64,000 nt of DNA from Agrococcus lahaulensis DSM 17612 (GTDB taxonomy: Bacteria > Actinomycetota > Actinomycetes > Actinomycetales > Microbacteriaceae), in contig NZ_AULD01000015.1 in NCBI RefSeq assembly GCF_000425105.1, positions 1 through 64,000 of the forward strand, read 5' to 3'. The position numbers and the translations under genes are program-made. This document shows, piece by piece, positions 52,868 to 61,647 of the stretch; position 1 is the first letter of the stretch, and every line of letters starts with the position of its first letter. Below the pieces are notes generated by a model. The model did no database searches. It worked only from the letters and a program-made list of their open reading frames with translations, and was not told the origin of the DNA.

Positions 52868-54379
52868 TCAGTCGACGTCCTCGTCGACCCAGTCGAGGGT
52901 CTTCTGCACCGCCTTCTTCCAGTTGCGGTACGTGCGGTCGCGCGCCTCCTGGTCCATCTGCGGCTCCCAGCGGCGGTCCTCCTGCCAGTTCTGGCGCAGC
53001 TCGTCGAGCGAGCCCCAGAAGCCGACCGCGAGCCCCGCGGCGTAGGCGGCGCCGAGCGCGGTCGTCTCGGCGACGACGGGCCGCACGACCGGCACGCGCA
53101 GCAGGTCGGCCTGGAACTGCATGAGCGTGTCGTTCGCGATCATGCCGCCGTCGACCTTGAGCTCCGTGAGGTCGACGCCGGAGTCGGCGTTGACGGCGTC
53201 GACGACCTCGGCGGTCTGGAACGCCGTCGCCTCAAGCGCCGCGCGCGCGATGTGGCCCTTGTTGACGTACCGCGTGAGCCCCACGAGCGCGCCCCGCGCA
53301 TCCGGCCGCCAGTAGGGCGCGAACAGGCCGGAGAACGCCGGCACGAAGTACGCGCCGCCGTTGTCGTCGACGCTCTTCGCGAGCTCCTCGACCGCGGGCG
53401 CGTTCGGGATGATCCCGAGGTTGTCGCGCAGCCACTGGATGAGCGAGCCCGTGACGGCGATCGAGCCCTCGAGCGCGTAGTGGGTGGGCTCGTCGCCGAT
53501 CTTGTAGCCGACGGTCGTGATGAGCCCGTTCTTCGAGTGGACGATCTCCTCGCCCGTGTTGAAGATGAGGAAGTTGCCGGTGCCGTAGGTGTTCTTCGCC
53601 TCGCCCGTGTCGAACGCTGCCTGGCCGAACGTCGCCGCCTGCTGATCGCCCAGGATGCCGGTGATCGGCGTCTCGCGCAGGAGCGACTCCGACGCCGCGA
53701 CGCCGAACTCGCCCGACGACGGCCGGATGTCGGGGAGCATCGAGCGCGGCACGCCGAAGTCGGCGAGGATCTCGTCGTCCCACTCGAGCGACTCGAGGTC
53801 CATGAACAGCGTGCGCGACGCGTTCGTGACGTCGGTCGCGTGCACGCCGCCGTTGACGCCGCCCGTGAGGTTCCACAGCACCCACGAGTCGGTCGTGCCG
53901 AAGAGGAGGTCACCGGCTTCGGCGGCCTCCCGCGCGCCCTCGACGTTCTCGAGGATCCAGACGATCTTCGTGCCCGAGAAGTAGGTCGCGAGCGGCAGCC
54001 CGGTCCTCTGCTTGTAGCGGTCGGTGTCGCCGTCGGCGAGGCGGTCGACGATCTTCTGCGTGCGGGTGTCCTGCCAGACGATCGCGTTGTAGACCGGCTC
54101 GCCCGTCTGCTTGTTCCACACCACCGCGGTCTCGCGCTGGTTCGTGATGCCGATGGCCTTGACGTTGTGCCGGGTGACGTTGGCCTTCGAGAGCGCCTGG
54201 CCGATCACCTCGCGGGTGTTGTTCCAGATCTCCATCGGGTCGTGCTCGACCCAGCCGGCGTGCGGGAAGATCTGCTCGTGCTCGAGCTGGCCGGTCGAGA
54301 CGATGCTGCCGGCGTGGTCGAAGAGGATGGCGCGGGTCGAGGTCGTGCCCTGGTCGATCGCGATGACGTAGTCGGTCAT
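52868..54379 (-). CDS. glpK: Glycerol kinase
   Basis: This 503-residue kinase converts glycerol to glycerol 3-phosphate. [18 protein letters not shown] (phosphate loop), [35 protein letters not shown] and [20 protein letters not shown] are FGGY-family signatures specific to GlpK. It lies 76 bases downstream of glpF on the same strand. The start ATG 54379 is preceded by AAGGAGCACTG. Confidence 0.97.
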   Translation of the reverse strand: MTDYVIAIDQGTTSTRAILFDHAGSIVSTGQLEHEQIFPHAGWVEHDPMEIWNNTREVIGQALSKANVTRHNVKAIGITNQRETAVVWNKQTGEPVYNAIVWQDTRTQKIVDRLADGDTDRYKQRTGLPLATYFSGTKIVWILENVEGAREAAEAGDLLFGTTDSWVLWNLTGGVNGGVHATDVTNASRTLFMDLESLEWDDEILADFGVPRSMLPDIRPSSGEFGVAASESLLRETPITGILGDQQAATFGQAAFDTGEAKNTYGTGNFLIFNTGEEIVHSKNGLITTVGYKIGDEPTHYALEGSIAVTGSLIQWLRDNLGIIPNAPAVEELAKSVDDNGGAYFVPAFSGLFAPYWRPDARGALVGLTRYVNKGHIARAALEATAFQTAEVVDAVNADSGVDLTELKVDGGMIANDTLMQFQADLLRVPVVRPVVAETTALGAAYAAGLAVGFWGSLDELRQNWQEDRRWEPQMDQEARDRTYRNWKKAVQKTLDWVDEDVD

Positions 54380-54420
54380 CAGTGCTCCTTGGTTCGGTGA
54401 CGGATGCGGTGGTGGAAGCA

Positions 54421-54449
54421 GAGGAGGGAGCCCGGCGGGCCCCCTCCTC
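54421..54449 (-). terminator. Hairpin between glpF and glpK, possible attenuator
   Basis: GAGGAGGG pairs with CCCTCCTC and, inside an A-C mismatch, GCCC pairs with GGGC. It sits seven bases after the glpF stop and before glpK. Without a T-run it may reduce rather than stop read-through, or stabilise the glpF message. Confidence 0.5.
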
Positions 54450-54455
54450 GACCGC

Positions 54456-55238
54456 TCAGGCTGCGAAGCCGGCGACGCCGGCGATCATCGTGGGCGCGAG
54501 CAGGCCGGCGAGCACGCCGCCGACGACCGGGCCGACGACCGGGATCCACGAGTAGCCCCAGTCGCTCGAGCCCTTGCCCCTGATGGGCAGCACCGCGTGG
54601 GCGATGCGCGGGCCGAGGTCGCGCGCGGGGTTGATGGCGTAGCCGGTCGGCCCACCGAGCGACGCGCCGATCCCGACGACGAGCAGCGCCACGGGGAGCG
54701 CGCCGAGCGAGGCGAGGCCGGCGGGCACCGACGCATCCGCATCGCCGTTCTGCACGCCGAACGCGATGACGACGAACACGAGCACGAAGGTGCCGATGAT
54801 CTCTGTGATGAGGTTCCAGCCGGTCGAGCGCAGCGCGGGGCCGGTCGAGAACGTGCCGAGCTTGGCGCCCGGGTCCTCCTCGACGTCGAAGTGCTGCTTG
54901 TAGGCGAGCCAGCACAGCACCGCGCCGAGGAAGGCACCGAGGAACTGGCCGGCGAGGTACATCGGCAGCAGCGCCCAGTCGTACTCGTTGCCCTTCACGA
55001 GGTCCTGCGCGAGCAGTCCGAGGGTCACGGCCGGGTTGATGTGGGCGCCGGAGTAGATCGACACGATGACGCCCGCGAAGACCGCCAGGCCCCAGCCGAA
55101 GTTGATCATGAGGAAGCCGCCGCCGAAGCCCTTCGTGCCCTTCAGCACGACGTTCGCGACGACACCGCAGCCGAGGAGCACGAGCATCGCGGTGCCGACC
55201 AGCTCTGAGAGGAATACCAGACCGGGGTTCAGATCCAC
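54456..55238 (-). CDS. glpF: Glycerol facilitator (MIP/aquaporin family)
   Basis: This 260-residue channel has six membrane helices and two half-helices with NPA-type signatures: [14 protein letters not shown] (first NPA) and [13 protein letters not shown] (second NPA, with Asp following as in glycerol-conducting channels). It admits glycerol, which the next gene product phosphorylates. Upstream of its ATG lies a 20-bp palindrome (55276-55295), a likely operator. Confidence 0.95.
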   Translation of the reverse strand: MDLNPGLVFLSELVGTAMLVLLGCGVVANVVLKGTKGFGGGFLMINFGWGLAVFAGVIVSIYSGAHINPAVTLGLLAQDLVKGNEYDWALLPMYLAGQFLGAFLGAVLCWLAYKQHFDVEEDPGAKLGTFSTGPALRSTGWNLITEIIGTFVLVFVVIAFGVQNGDADASVPAGLASLGALPVALLVVGIGASLGGPTGYAINPARDLGPRIAHAVLPIRGKGSSDWGYSWIPVVGPVVGGVLAGLLAPTMIAGVAGFAA

Positions 55239-55275
55239 AGGTCCCTGCTTTCTCTTCCACGAGCGTCATCGCTCG

Positions 55276-55295
55276 TACCGCTCGCTCGAGCGGTA
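55276..55295. promoter_or_regulatory. Palindromic operator candidate upstream of glpF
   Basis: TACCGCTCG (55276-55284) and CGAGCGGTA (55287-55295) form a perfect inverted repeat with two central bases, 38 bases before the glpF start. Size and position suit a glycerol-responsive repressor. Confidence 0.5.
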
Positions 55296-55327
55296 GCCAC
55301 ACTGTAACCGGGCACCGCCCGATCTTG

Positions 55328-55341
55328 CGCAACCGGTTGCG
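55328..55341. promoter_or_regulatory. LacI-type operator palindrome upstream of dhaK
   Basis: CGCAACCGGTTGCG is a perfect 14-bp palindrome with the central CG typical of LacI/PurR-family operators, 82 bases before dhaK. No LacI-family gene is in the window. Confidence 0.6.
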
Positions 55342-55422
55342 ATTTCCTCAGATCCATCGCGAGATCAGCATCCTGGGCGTACGGTGTGAGCGACCGACAC
55401 CCCGAGGGAGAGGACCGACGTC

Positions 55423-56423
<1,001 letters not shown>

Positions 56424-56427
<4 letters not shown>

Positions 56428-57062
56428 GCACCGAGGGATCCGTGGCGCTCGACGGCGCGTGGACGCGCCGCTGGATCGAGGCGGTCGCCGCCGAGGTCTC
56501 GCGCCGGAAGGCCGAGCTCACCGCGCTCGACCGCGCGATCGGCGACGCCGACCACGGCGAGAACCTCGACCGCGGGTTCCAGGCGGTGCTCGGCAAGCTC
56601 GACGCGCTCGACGACGGCGCGACCCCCGCGGCGGTGCTCCGGCTCGTCGCGACGACGCTGATCTCGACGGTCGGCGGAGCGGCGGGGCCGCTCTACGGCA
56701 CGGCGTTCCTCAAGGCGTCGATGGCGGCGGGCGATCGCGACGCGCTCGACGCGGCGGCGCTCGTCGAGGTGCTGACCGCGGCGCGCGACGGCATCGTCGC
56801 GCGGGGCAAGGCGGAGTCGGGCGACAAGACGATGGTGGATGCGTGGACGCCGGCCGTCGAGGCGGCGTCCGCTGCCGGCGACGACGTGCGGGCGGCGCTC
56901 GCTGCCGCGGCCGAGGCCGCCGCCGAGGGCGCGATCGCGACGGAGCCGCTCGTCGCCCACAAGGGCCGGGCCTCCTACCTCGGCGAGCGGGCCGTCGGGC
57001 ACCGCGACCCGGGGGCGGAGTCGACCGCGCTCATCCTCGCCGCGGCGGCGGAGACGCCGTGA
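56424..57062 (+). CDS. dhaL: Dihydroxyacetone kinase ADP-binding subunit DhaL
   Basis: This 212-residue helical barrel carries the ADP coenzyme. [21 protein letters not shown] contains the Mg-binding Asp cluster, and [25 protein letters not shown] and [19 protein letters not shown] are conserved. Starts at a GTG overlapping the dhaK stop by four bases. Confidence 0.95.
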
Positions 57063-57745
57063 CCGTCGGGCTCGCGATCGTCTCGCACTCGGCGCGCATC
57101 GCCGAGGGCGTCGTCGAGCTCGCGGCGCAGATGGCGCCGAGCGTCGCGATCGCCGCGGCCGGCGGCACCGACGACGGCTCGCTCGGCACGAGCTTCGACC
57201 GCGTGCAGGCCGCGATCGCCGAGGCCGACTCGGGCGACGGCGTCGTCGTGCTGTGCGACCTCGGATCGGCGGTGCTGACCGCCCAGACCGCCCTCGACTT
57301 CGCCGAGGCGCCCGAGCGCATCCGCATCGCCGACGCGCCGCTCGTCGAGGGCGCGGTCGCCGCCGCGGTCGCCGCCGAGGGCGGCGCGGGCCTCGAGCAG
57401 GTCGTGGCGGCCGCCGAGTCGGGGCCGCAGGGGGCGGCGCGGCCGGAGCCCACCGAGGGCGGGGGCGCGGTCGTCGAGCCGGAGGACGGCGCGGCGGTGC
57501 TCGAGCTCGAGCTCGAGAACGAGCACGGGCTGCACGCGAGGCCGGCGGCGCTGCTCGTGCGCGCCGCGGGCGGCTTCGAGGCGGAGGTGACGGTGAACGG
57601 CGTCGACGCCTCGAGCCTGCTGCGCGTGCTCGCGCTCGGCCTCGACCGGGGCGCGATCGCGCGCTTCGAGGCGACCGGGCCGCAGGCGCGCGAGGCGATC
57701 GCGGCGATCCGCGAGCTCGCGGAGAGCGGGTTCGGGGAGGGGTAG
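57059..57745 (+). CDS. dhaM: PTS-dependent dihydroxyacetone kinase phosphotransferase subunit DhaM
   Basis: This 228-residue protein has an N-terminal EIIA-like domain (GLAIVSHSARIAEGV with the phospho-accepting His9; GVVVLCDLGSAVLTAQ) and a C-terminal HPr domain (LENEHGLHARPAALLVRAAGG with phospho-His near 157), separated by a Gly/Pro/Glu linker (about 120-142). The EI domain found in the E. coli DhaM is absent, so it must be phosphorylated by a general EI encoded elsewhere. GTG start overlaps the dhaL stop by four bases. Confidence 0.93.
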   Translation: MTVGLAIVSHSARIAEGVVELAAQMAPSVAIAAAGGTDDGSLGTSFDRVQAAIAEADSGDGVVVLCDLGSAVLTAQTALDFAEAPERIRIADAPLVEGAVAAAVAAEGGAGLEQVVAAAESGPQGAARPEPTEGGGAVVEPEDGAAVLELELENEHGLHARPAALLVRAAGGFEAEVTVNGVDASSLLRVLALGLDRGAIARFEATGPQAREAIAAIRELAESGFGEG

Positions 57746-57748
57746 TCG

Positions 57749-58030
57749 CTAGGCGCGGTGCGCGGCGAACTCGTCGAGCGCCGCCCGGGCGACGACGAAC
57801 GAGCACTGGGGTCGGATGCGCTTGCCCTCGGCGATCGTCGCGCGGAGCGCCTCGTCGACGAGCCGGGAGCCGATGCCGCGGCCACCGAAGGACGGGTCGA
57901 CCTCGGTGTGGGGGAAGGCGCGGACGTCGTCGGCGTCGCGGTAGTCGGCGAAGCCGGCGAGCGCGCCGTCGACGCGCGCCTCGAAGCGCTGCGATGTCGG
58001 GTTGTCGACGATCTCGATCTGCTCGCTCAT
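57749..58030 (-). CDS. Small GNAT-fold acetyltransferase (YidJ/GTLF-like)
   Basis: This 93-residue protein has IEIVDNPTSQRFEARVDGALAGF, FPHTEVDPSFGGRGIGSRLVDEAL (acetyl-CoA pyrophosphate loop) and KRIRPQCSFVVARAA. It belongs to the minimal one-domain Gcn5-like N-acetyltransferases (pfam14542). The substrate is unknown. It ends three bases after dhaM on the other strand. Confidence 0.88.
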   Translation of the reverse strand: MSEQIEIVDNPTSQRFEARVDGALAGFADYRDADDVRAFPHTEVDPSFGGRGIGSRLVDEALRATIAEGKRIRPQCSFVVARAALDEFAAHRA

Positions 58031-58094
58031 GGCCGCGAGCGTAGCCCGCGAGGCTGGGTGCGCCGTGAGCGGCGGGGTGCGGCATGCTGGAGCC

Positions 58095-58988
58095 ATGCAG
58101 CTCGACCCGCGACGCATCCTGATCTTCCGCACCGTCGCGCGCGAGGGCTCCGTCTCGGGCGGCGCCCGGGTGCTCGGGTGGACGCAGCCGGCCGTGAGCC
58201 AGCACATCCGCCTGCTCGAGGAGGAGGTCGGCCAGGCACTGCTGCTGCGCTCGTCGACCGGCGTCACGCTCACCGAGGCGGGGGAGCGCCTGCTGCGGCA
58301 CGCCGACGGGATCGCCGGGCTGCTCGGCTCGGCGGAGGCCGAGCTCGCGTCGCTCGCCGAGGGCGCCGGCAGCGTCACGATCGCGGCGTTCCCCTCGGCG
58401 CTCGCCGACTTCGTGCCCCGCTCGATCGCGGCGGCGCGGCTCGCCGTGCCGGGGCTCACCGCGCGCGTCATCGAGCTCGAGCCGCCGGAGGCGATCGATG
58501 CGGTGCTCGCGGGCGACGCCGACGTCGCGGTCGCGTTCGAGTACGACGAGCTGCACGACGACGTGCAGCTCGCGCGCATCGAGCTCGGGCCCGACCCCTC
58601 GCGCATCGTGCTGCCCGCCTCGCACGAGCTCGCGGACGGCGCCCCGGTCGACATCGCGGCGCTCGCCGGCGCCGAGTGGGTCGGCGGGTGCGAGCGATGC
58701 CGCTCCCACCTCGAATCGCTCGCGACCGACGCGGGCTTCGCCCCGCGCATCCACTTCGAGACGGACGACTTCGTCGCCGCGCAGTCGTTCGTCGCGGCGA
58801 CCGGCTCCGTCACCCTGCTGCCCGACATGGCGCTGCGGGTGCTCACGCGCGACGACGTCGTCGTCGCGCCGCTCTCCGACGGCTCGGGCCGCACCGTCTC
58901 GCTGCGGCACCGGCACGGCGCCGAGCGGGTGCCGGCCGTGCTCACGGTGCTCGAGGCGATGCAGCGGCTCTGGGCCGAGGGGCGCTGA
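58095..58988 (+). CDS. LysR-family transcriptional regulator
   Basis: This 297-residue regulator has an N-terminal winged helix (ILIFRTVAREGSVSGGARVL, TQPAVSQHIRLLEEEVGQAL) and a periplasmic-binding-like effector domain from about residue 90. The target is not evident; the neighbours are a GNAT and a YhhN-like membrane protein, both reading the other way. AGCC precedes the ATG and a CATGCT box lies six bases upstream, so the mRNA could be leaderless. Confidence 0.9.
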   Translation: MQLDPRRILIFRTVAREGSVSGGARVLGWTQPAVSQHIRLLEEEVGQALLLRSSTGVTLTEAGERLLRHADGIAGLLGSAEAELASLAEGAGSVTIAAFPSALADFVPRSIAAARLAVPGLTARVIELEPPEAIDAVLAGDADVAVAFEYDELHDDVQLARIELGPDPSRIVLPASHELADGAPVDIAALAGAEWVGGCERCRSHLESLATDAGFAPRIHFETDDFVAAQSFVAATGSVTLLPDMALRVLTRDDVVVAPLSDGSGRTVSLRHRHGAERVPAVLTVLEAMQRLWAEGR

Positions 58989-58991
58989 GGG

Positions 58992-59699
58992 TCAGGCGCG
59001 CGCGGGCTGCGGGACCGCGCGGCCGAGGCCGAGCCGCTGCTGCAGGCTGACCGCGAGCAGCGCCTGCCCGAGCACGTACATCACGAGCACCGCGAACGCG
59101 CGGAGCGCATCCGGGATCTCGATGAGGAACAGGCCGATGCCGAGCACGAGCACGCTCGAGAGCAGCAGCAGGCCGCCGAGCAGGCCGGCGGTGTCGATCG
59201 CCGCGAACGCCGCGACGGCGGCGATGAGGAGCGCGTAGAGCAGCACGGGCACCGCGAGCGGACCCGCGCCGATCGCGATGACGCCGCCCGAGATGGCGCC
59301 GACGAGGCCGTAGCCGATCGCCGCCCAGCCCCACGCGAGCGAGCGGCGGCGCGACGGCCACAGCGCGGCCAGGAACGCGACGGCGGCGAGCAGGAACATG
59401 CCCAGCAGCACGATCGTCTCGCCGGTCAGGGAGCCGAGGCCGTCGCCGAGCCAGCACAGCTGCACCGCGGTGACGTGGCAGACGCCCGTCGCGCTCCGCC
59501 AGGCGCCCAGCACGAGCAGCGCGACGGCGATCGGCAGCGCGAGGAGCCACATCGTCAGGTCGCGCGCGAGCGTGAGGAGCGCAGGCTCGCCCACCTCGAG
59601 GTCGAGCAGCAGCGCCGCCGCGAGGTTGATCGCGAGCGCCGTGCCGGAGACCGCGAACCCCGCGCGGAGGGCTCGAGGCAGCGGCGGCATGCCAGCCAT
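58992..59699 (-). CDS. YhhN/TMEM86-family membrane protein, probable lysoplasmalogenase
   Basis: This 235-residue protein has about eight hydrophobic segments and matches the YhhN pattern by eye: CWLGDGLGSL and the closing VMYVLGQALLAVS, where the family has an Asp-rich fourth helix and a YxxGQ end. Known members cleave the vinyl ether of lysoplasmalogens. The match is partial and the call is tentative. Confidence 0.55.
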   Translation of the reverse strand: MAGMPPLPRALRAGFAVSGTALAINLAAALLLDLEVGEPALLTLARDLTMWLLALPIAVALLVLGAWRSATGVCHVTAVQLCWLGDGLGSLTGETIVLLGMFLLAAVAFLAALWPSRRRSLAWGWAAIGYGLVGAISGGVIAIGAGPLAVPVLLYALLIAAVAAFAAIDTAGLLGGLLLLSSVLVLGIGLFLIEIPDALRAFAVLVMYVLGQALLAVSLQQRLGLGRAVPQPARA

Positions 59700-59791
59700 G
59701 CAACCACGGGCCTCGCGATCGGGCGCGGCGGCGTGCGCGTGTCGAGGCCGGTGCTCCGCGATCGCCGTTCCGCGTCGGCGCGGCGCTCGAC

Positions 59792-59927
59792 TAGCATCGA
59801 CTCGTCAGGCGCCCTCGGCGCCGGTCACGACAAAGGCGACCACGCGCTCCGCGCGCGACACACATGGACCCTCGCAGACGAGGCTCCGTGCGTGCCGCGC
59901 GAGCCTCCGGAACCCCTGGAGCGCATC
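59792..59927 (+). promoter_or_regulatory. Promoter and long leader of the TPP-enzyme gene
   Basis: TAGCAT (59792-59797) could be a -10 box. The 130 bases from there to the GTG start hold a small hairpin, GGCGCC-CTC-GGCGCC (59808-59822), and no gene. The length suggests a regulated leader, but I see no known riboswitch pattern. Confidence 0.35.
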
Positions 59928-61643
59928 GTGCCCGACACCGCCGCCTCGACCGCCGACCGCGCCGCGACCGCGGCGACCACCGTCTCCGCCGCCATCGCCG
60001 CCGAGCTTGAGCGCCACGCATCCGTCGTGTTCGCGCTCATGGGCAACGGCAACGCCTGGTTCCTCGACGCCGTCGTGCGGCGCGGCGCCATGGCCGTCAC
60101 GACCGTGCGCCACGAGGCGGCGACGGTCGCCGCCGCCGACGCCCACCACCGGGCGAGCGGTGCGCTGGCGATCGCGACGACGACCTACGGGCCCGGCTAC
60201 ACGAACGCCATCACGCCGCTCGCCGAGGCGGCGATCGCGCGCGTGCCGCTCGTGCTGGTCGTCGGCGACCAGCCGATCGCCGGCCCGCGCCCGTGGGACG
60301 TCGATCAGCGGGCGATCGCGACCGCGGTCGGCGCCCCGACGATCGTCGCGACGCGCGCCGACGCAGCAGCGGCGGCCCGTCGCGCCGTCGAGACGGCGCT
60401 CGTCGAGCGCCGCCCGGTCGTGCTCGCCATCCCGTACGACATCGCGCACCTCGAGGTCGAGGAGGGCGCGGCCGAGTCCGTCGCCGAGGCGGTGGCGGAG
60501 CCGTTCCTCTCGATCGACGCCGAGCAGCTCGCCGGGGTCGCCGAGCAGCTGCTCGAGGCGCGGCGGCCGCTCCTGCTCGCGGGCCGCGGCGCCCACCTCG
60601 CCGGCGCCGCCGAGCCGCTGCGCGCCCTCGCCGCGGCGCTCGGCGCCCGCACCGCGTCGAGCGTGCTCGGCAGCGGCATCTTCGCCGACGACCACCGGCA
60701 CCTCGGCATCTCGGGCGGCTTCGCGTCGGAGCGGGCGGCGGCGGCGATCGAGCGCGCCGACGTCGTGCTCGTCGTGGGCGCGGGCCTCAACCAGTTCCAG
60801 ACCCGCTTCGGCGACGCCTTCGCGCCCGACGCGCGCGTCGTGCAGGTCGACGTGCTCGAGGCCGCGACGAACCCGCGCGTCGACGAGCACGTGCGCGGCG
60901 ACGCGCGGCTCGTCGCCGACGCGCTCGTCGCGCTCGTCGGGGCCGAGGGGGCGGATGCGCGGGGCGACGAGGGGTGGGCCGAGGCCGGCTTCGGCGACGT
61001 CACGGGAGCGCAGCGCGACCGCGAGCCGGGCGACCTGCTCGCGCCCGACGGCCGCCTCGACCCGCGCAGCCTCTTCCACGCGCTCGAGCGCATCCTGCCC
61101 GAGGATCGCGTCATCGTCTCGGACGGCGGCCACTTCATCGGCTGGGCGCCCACGCACCTCTCGGTCGCCGACCCCGAGCGGCTGCTCCTCGTCGGCACCG
61201 CCTTCCAGACGATCGGGCTCGGCTTCCCGAGCGCCGTCGGCGCGGGGGTCGCCCGGCCGGAGTCGACGATCGTGCTCGTCTCGGGCGACGGCGGTGCGCT
61301 CATGGGGATCGCCGACCTCGACTCCGTCGTCCGCTCGGTGCGGCGCGGCGTCATCGTGCTCGTCAACGACGCCGCCTACGGCGCCGAGATCCACCAGTAC
61401 GCGGTGCGCGGCGTCGCGGAGGAGCCGATGCTCATCGAGCAGGTCGACTTCGCCGCGGTCGCGCGCGGCTTCGGCGCCGAGGGCGCGGTCATCGAATCGC
61501 TCGACGACCTCCGCCACCTCGAGGCGTGGCTCGCGAGCGGAGCGGAGGGCGTCTTCCTCGCCGACTGCCGCGTGAGCCGCGAGGTCGTCGCGCCCTACAT
61601 GCTCGAGGTCGTCGACGCCGCGAAGCGAGCCTCGGGGCGCTGA
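59928..61643 (+). CDS. Thiamine pyrophosphate-binding enzyme (acetolactate synthase-like)
   Basis: This 571-residue protein has the three-domain layout of the TPP enzyme family. The cofactor-activating Glu is in VRHEAATVAAADAHHRASG, a central domain spans about residues 190-330, and the TPP/Mg motif GDGGALMGIADLDSVV...VNDAAYG lies near residue 445. It resembles the large subunit of acetolactate synthase or benzoylformate decarboxylase-like proteins; no small subunit gene follows. Starts at GTG after TGGAGCG. The true substrate is unknown. Confidence 0.82.
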   Translation: MPDTAASTADRAATAATTVSAAIAAELERHASVVFALMGNGNAWFLDAVVRRGAMAVTTVRHEAATVAAADAHHRASGALAIATTTYGPGYTNAITPLAEAAIARVPLVLVVGDQPIAGPRPWDVDQRAIATAVGAPTIVATRADAAAAARRAVETALVERRPVVLAIPYDIAHLEVEEGAAESVAEAVAEPFLSIDAEQLAGVAEQLLEARRPLLLAGRGAHLAGAAEPLRALAAALGARTASSVLGSGIFADDHRHLGISGGFASERAAAAIERADVVLVVGAGLNQFQTRFGDAFAPDARVVQVDVLEAATNPRVDEHVRGDARLVADALVALVGAEGADARGDEGWAEAGFGDVTGAQRDREPGDLLAPDGRLDPRSLFHALERILPEDRVIVSDGGHFIGWAPTHLSVADPERLLLVGTAFQTIGLGFPSAVGAGVARPESTIVLVSGDGGALMGIADLDSVVRSVRRGVIVLVNDAAYGAEIHQYAVRGVAEEPMLIEQVDFAAVARGFGAEGAVIESLDDLRHLEAWLASGAEGVFLADCRVSREVVAPYMLEVVDAAKRASGR

Positions 61644-61647
61644 CGCC

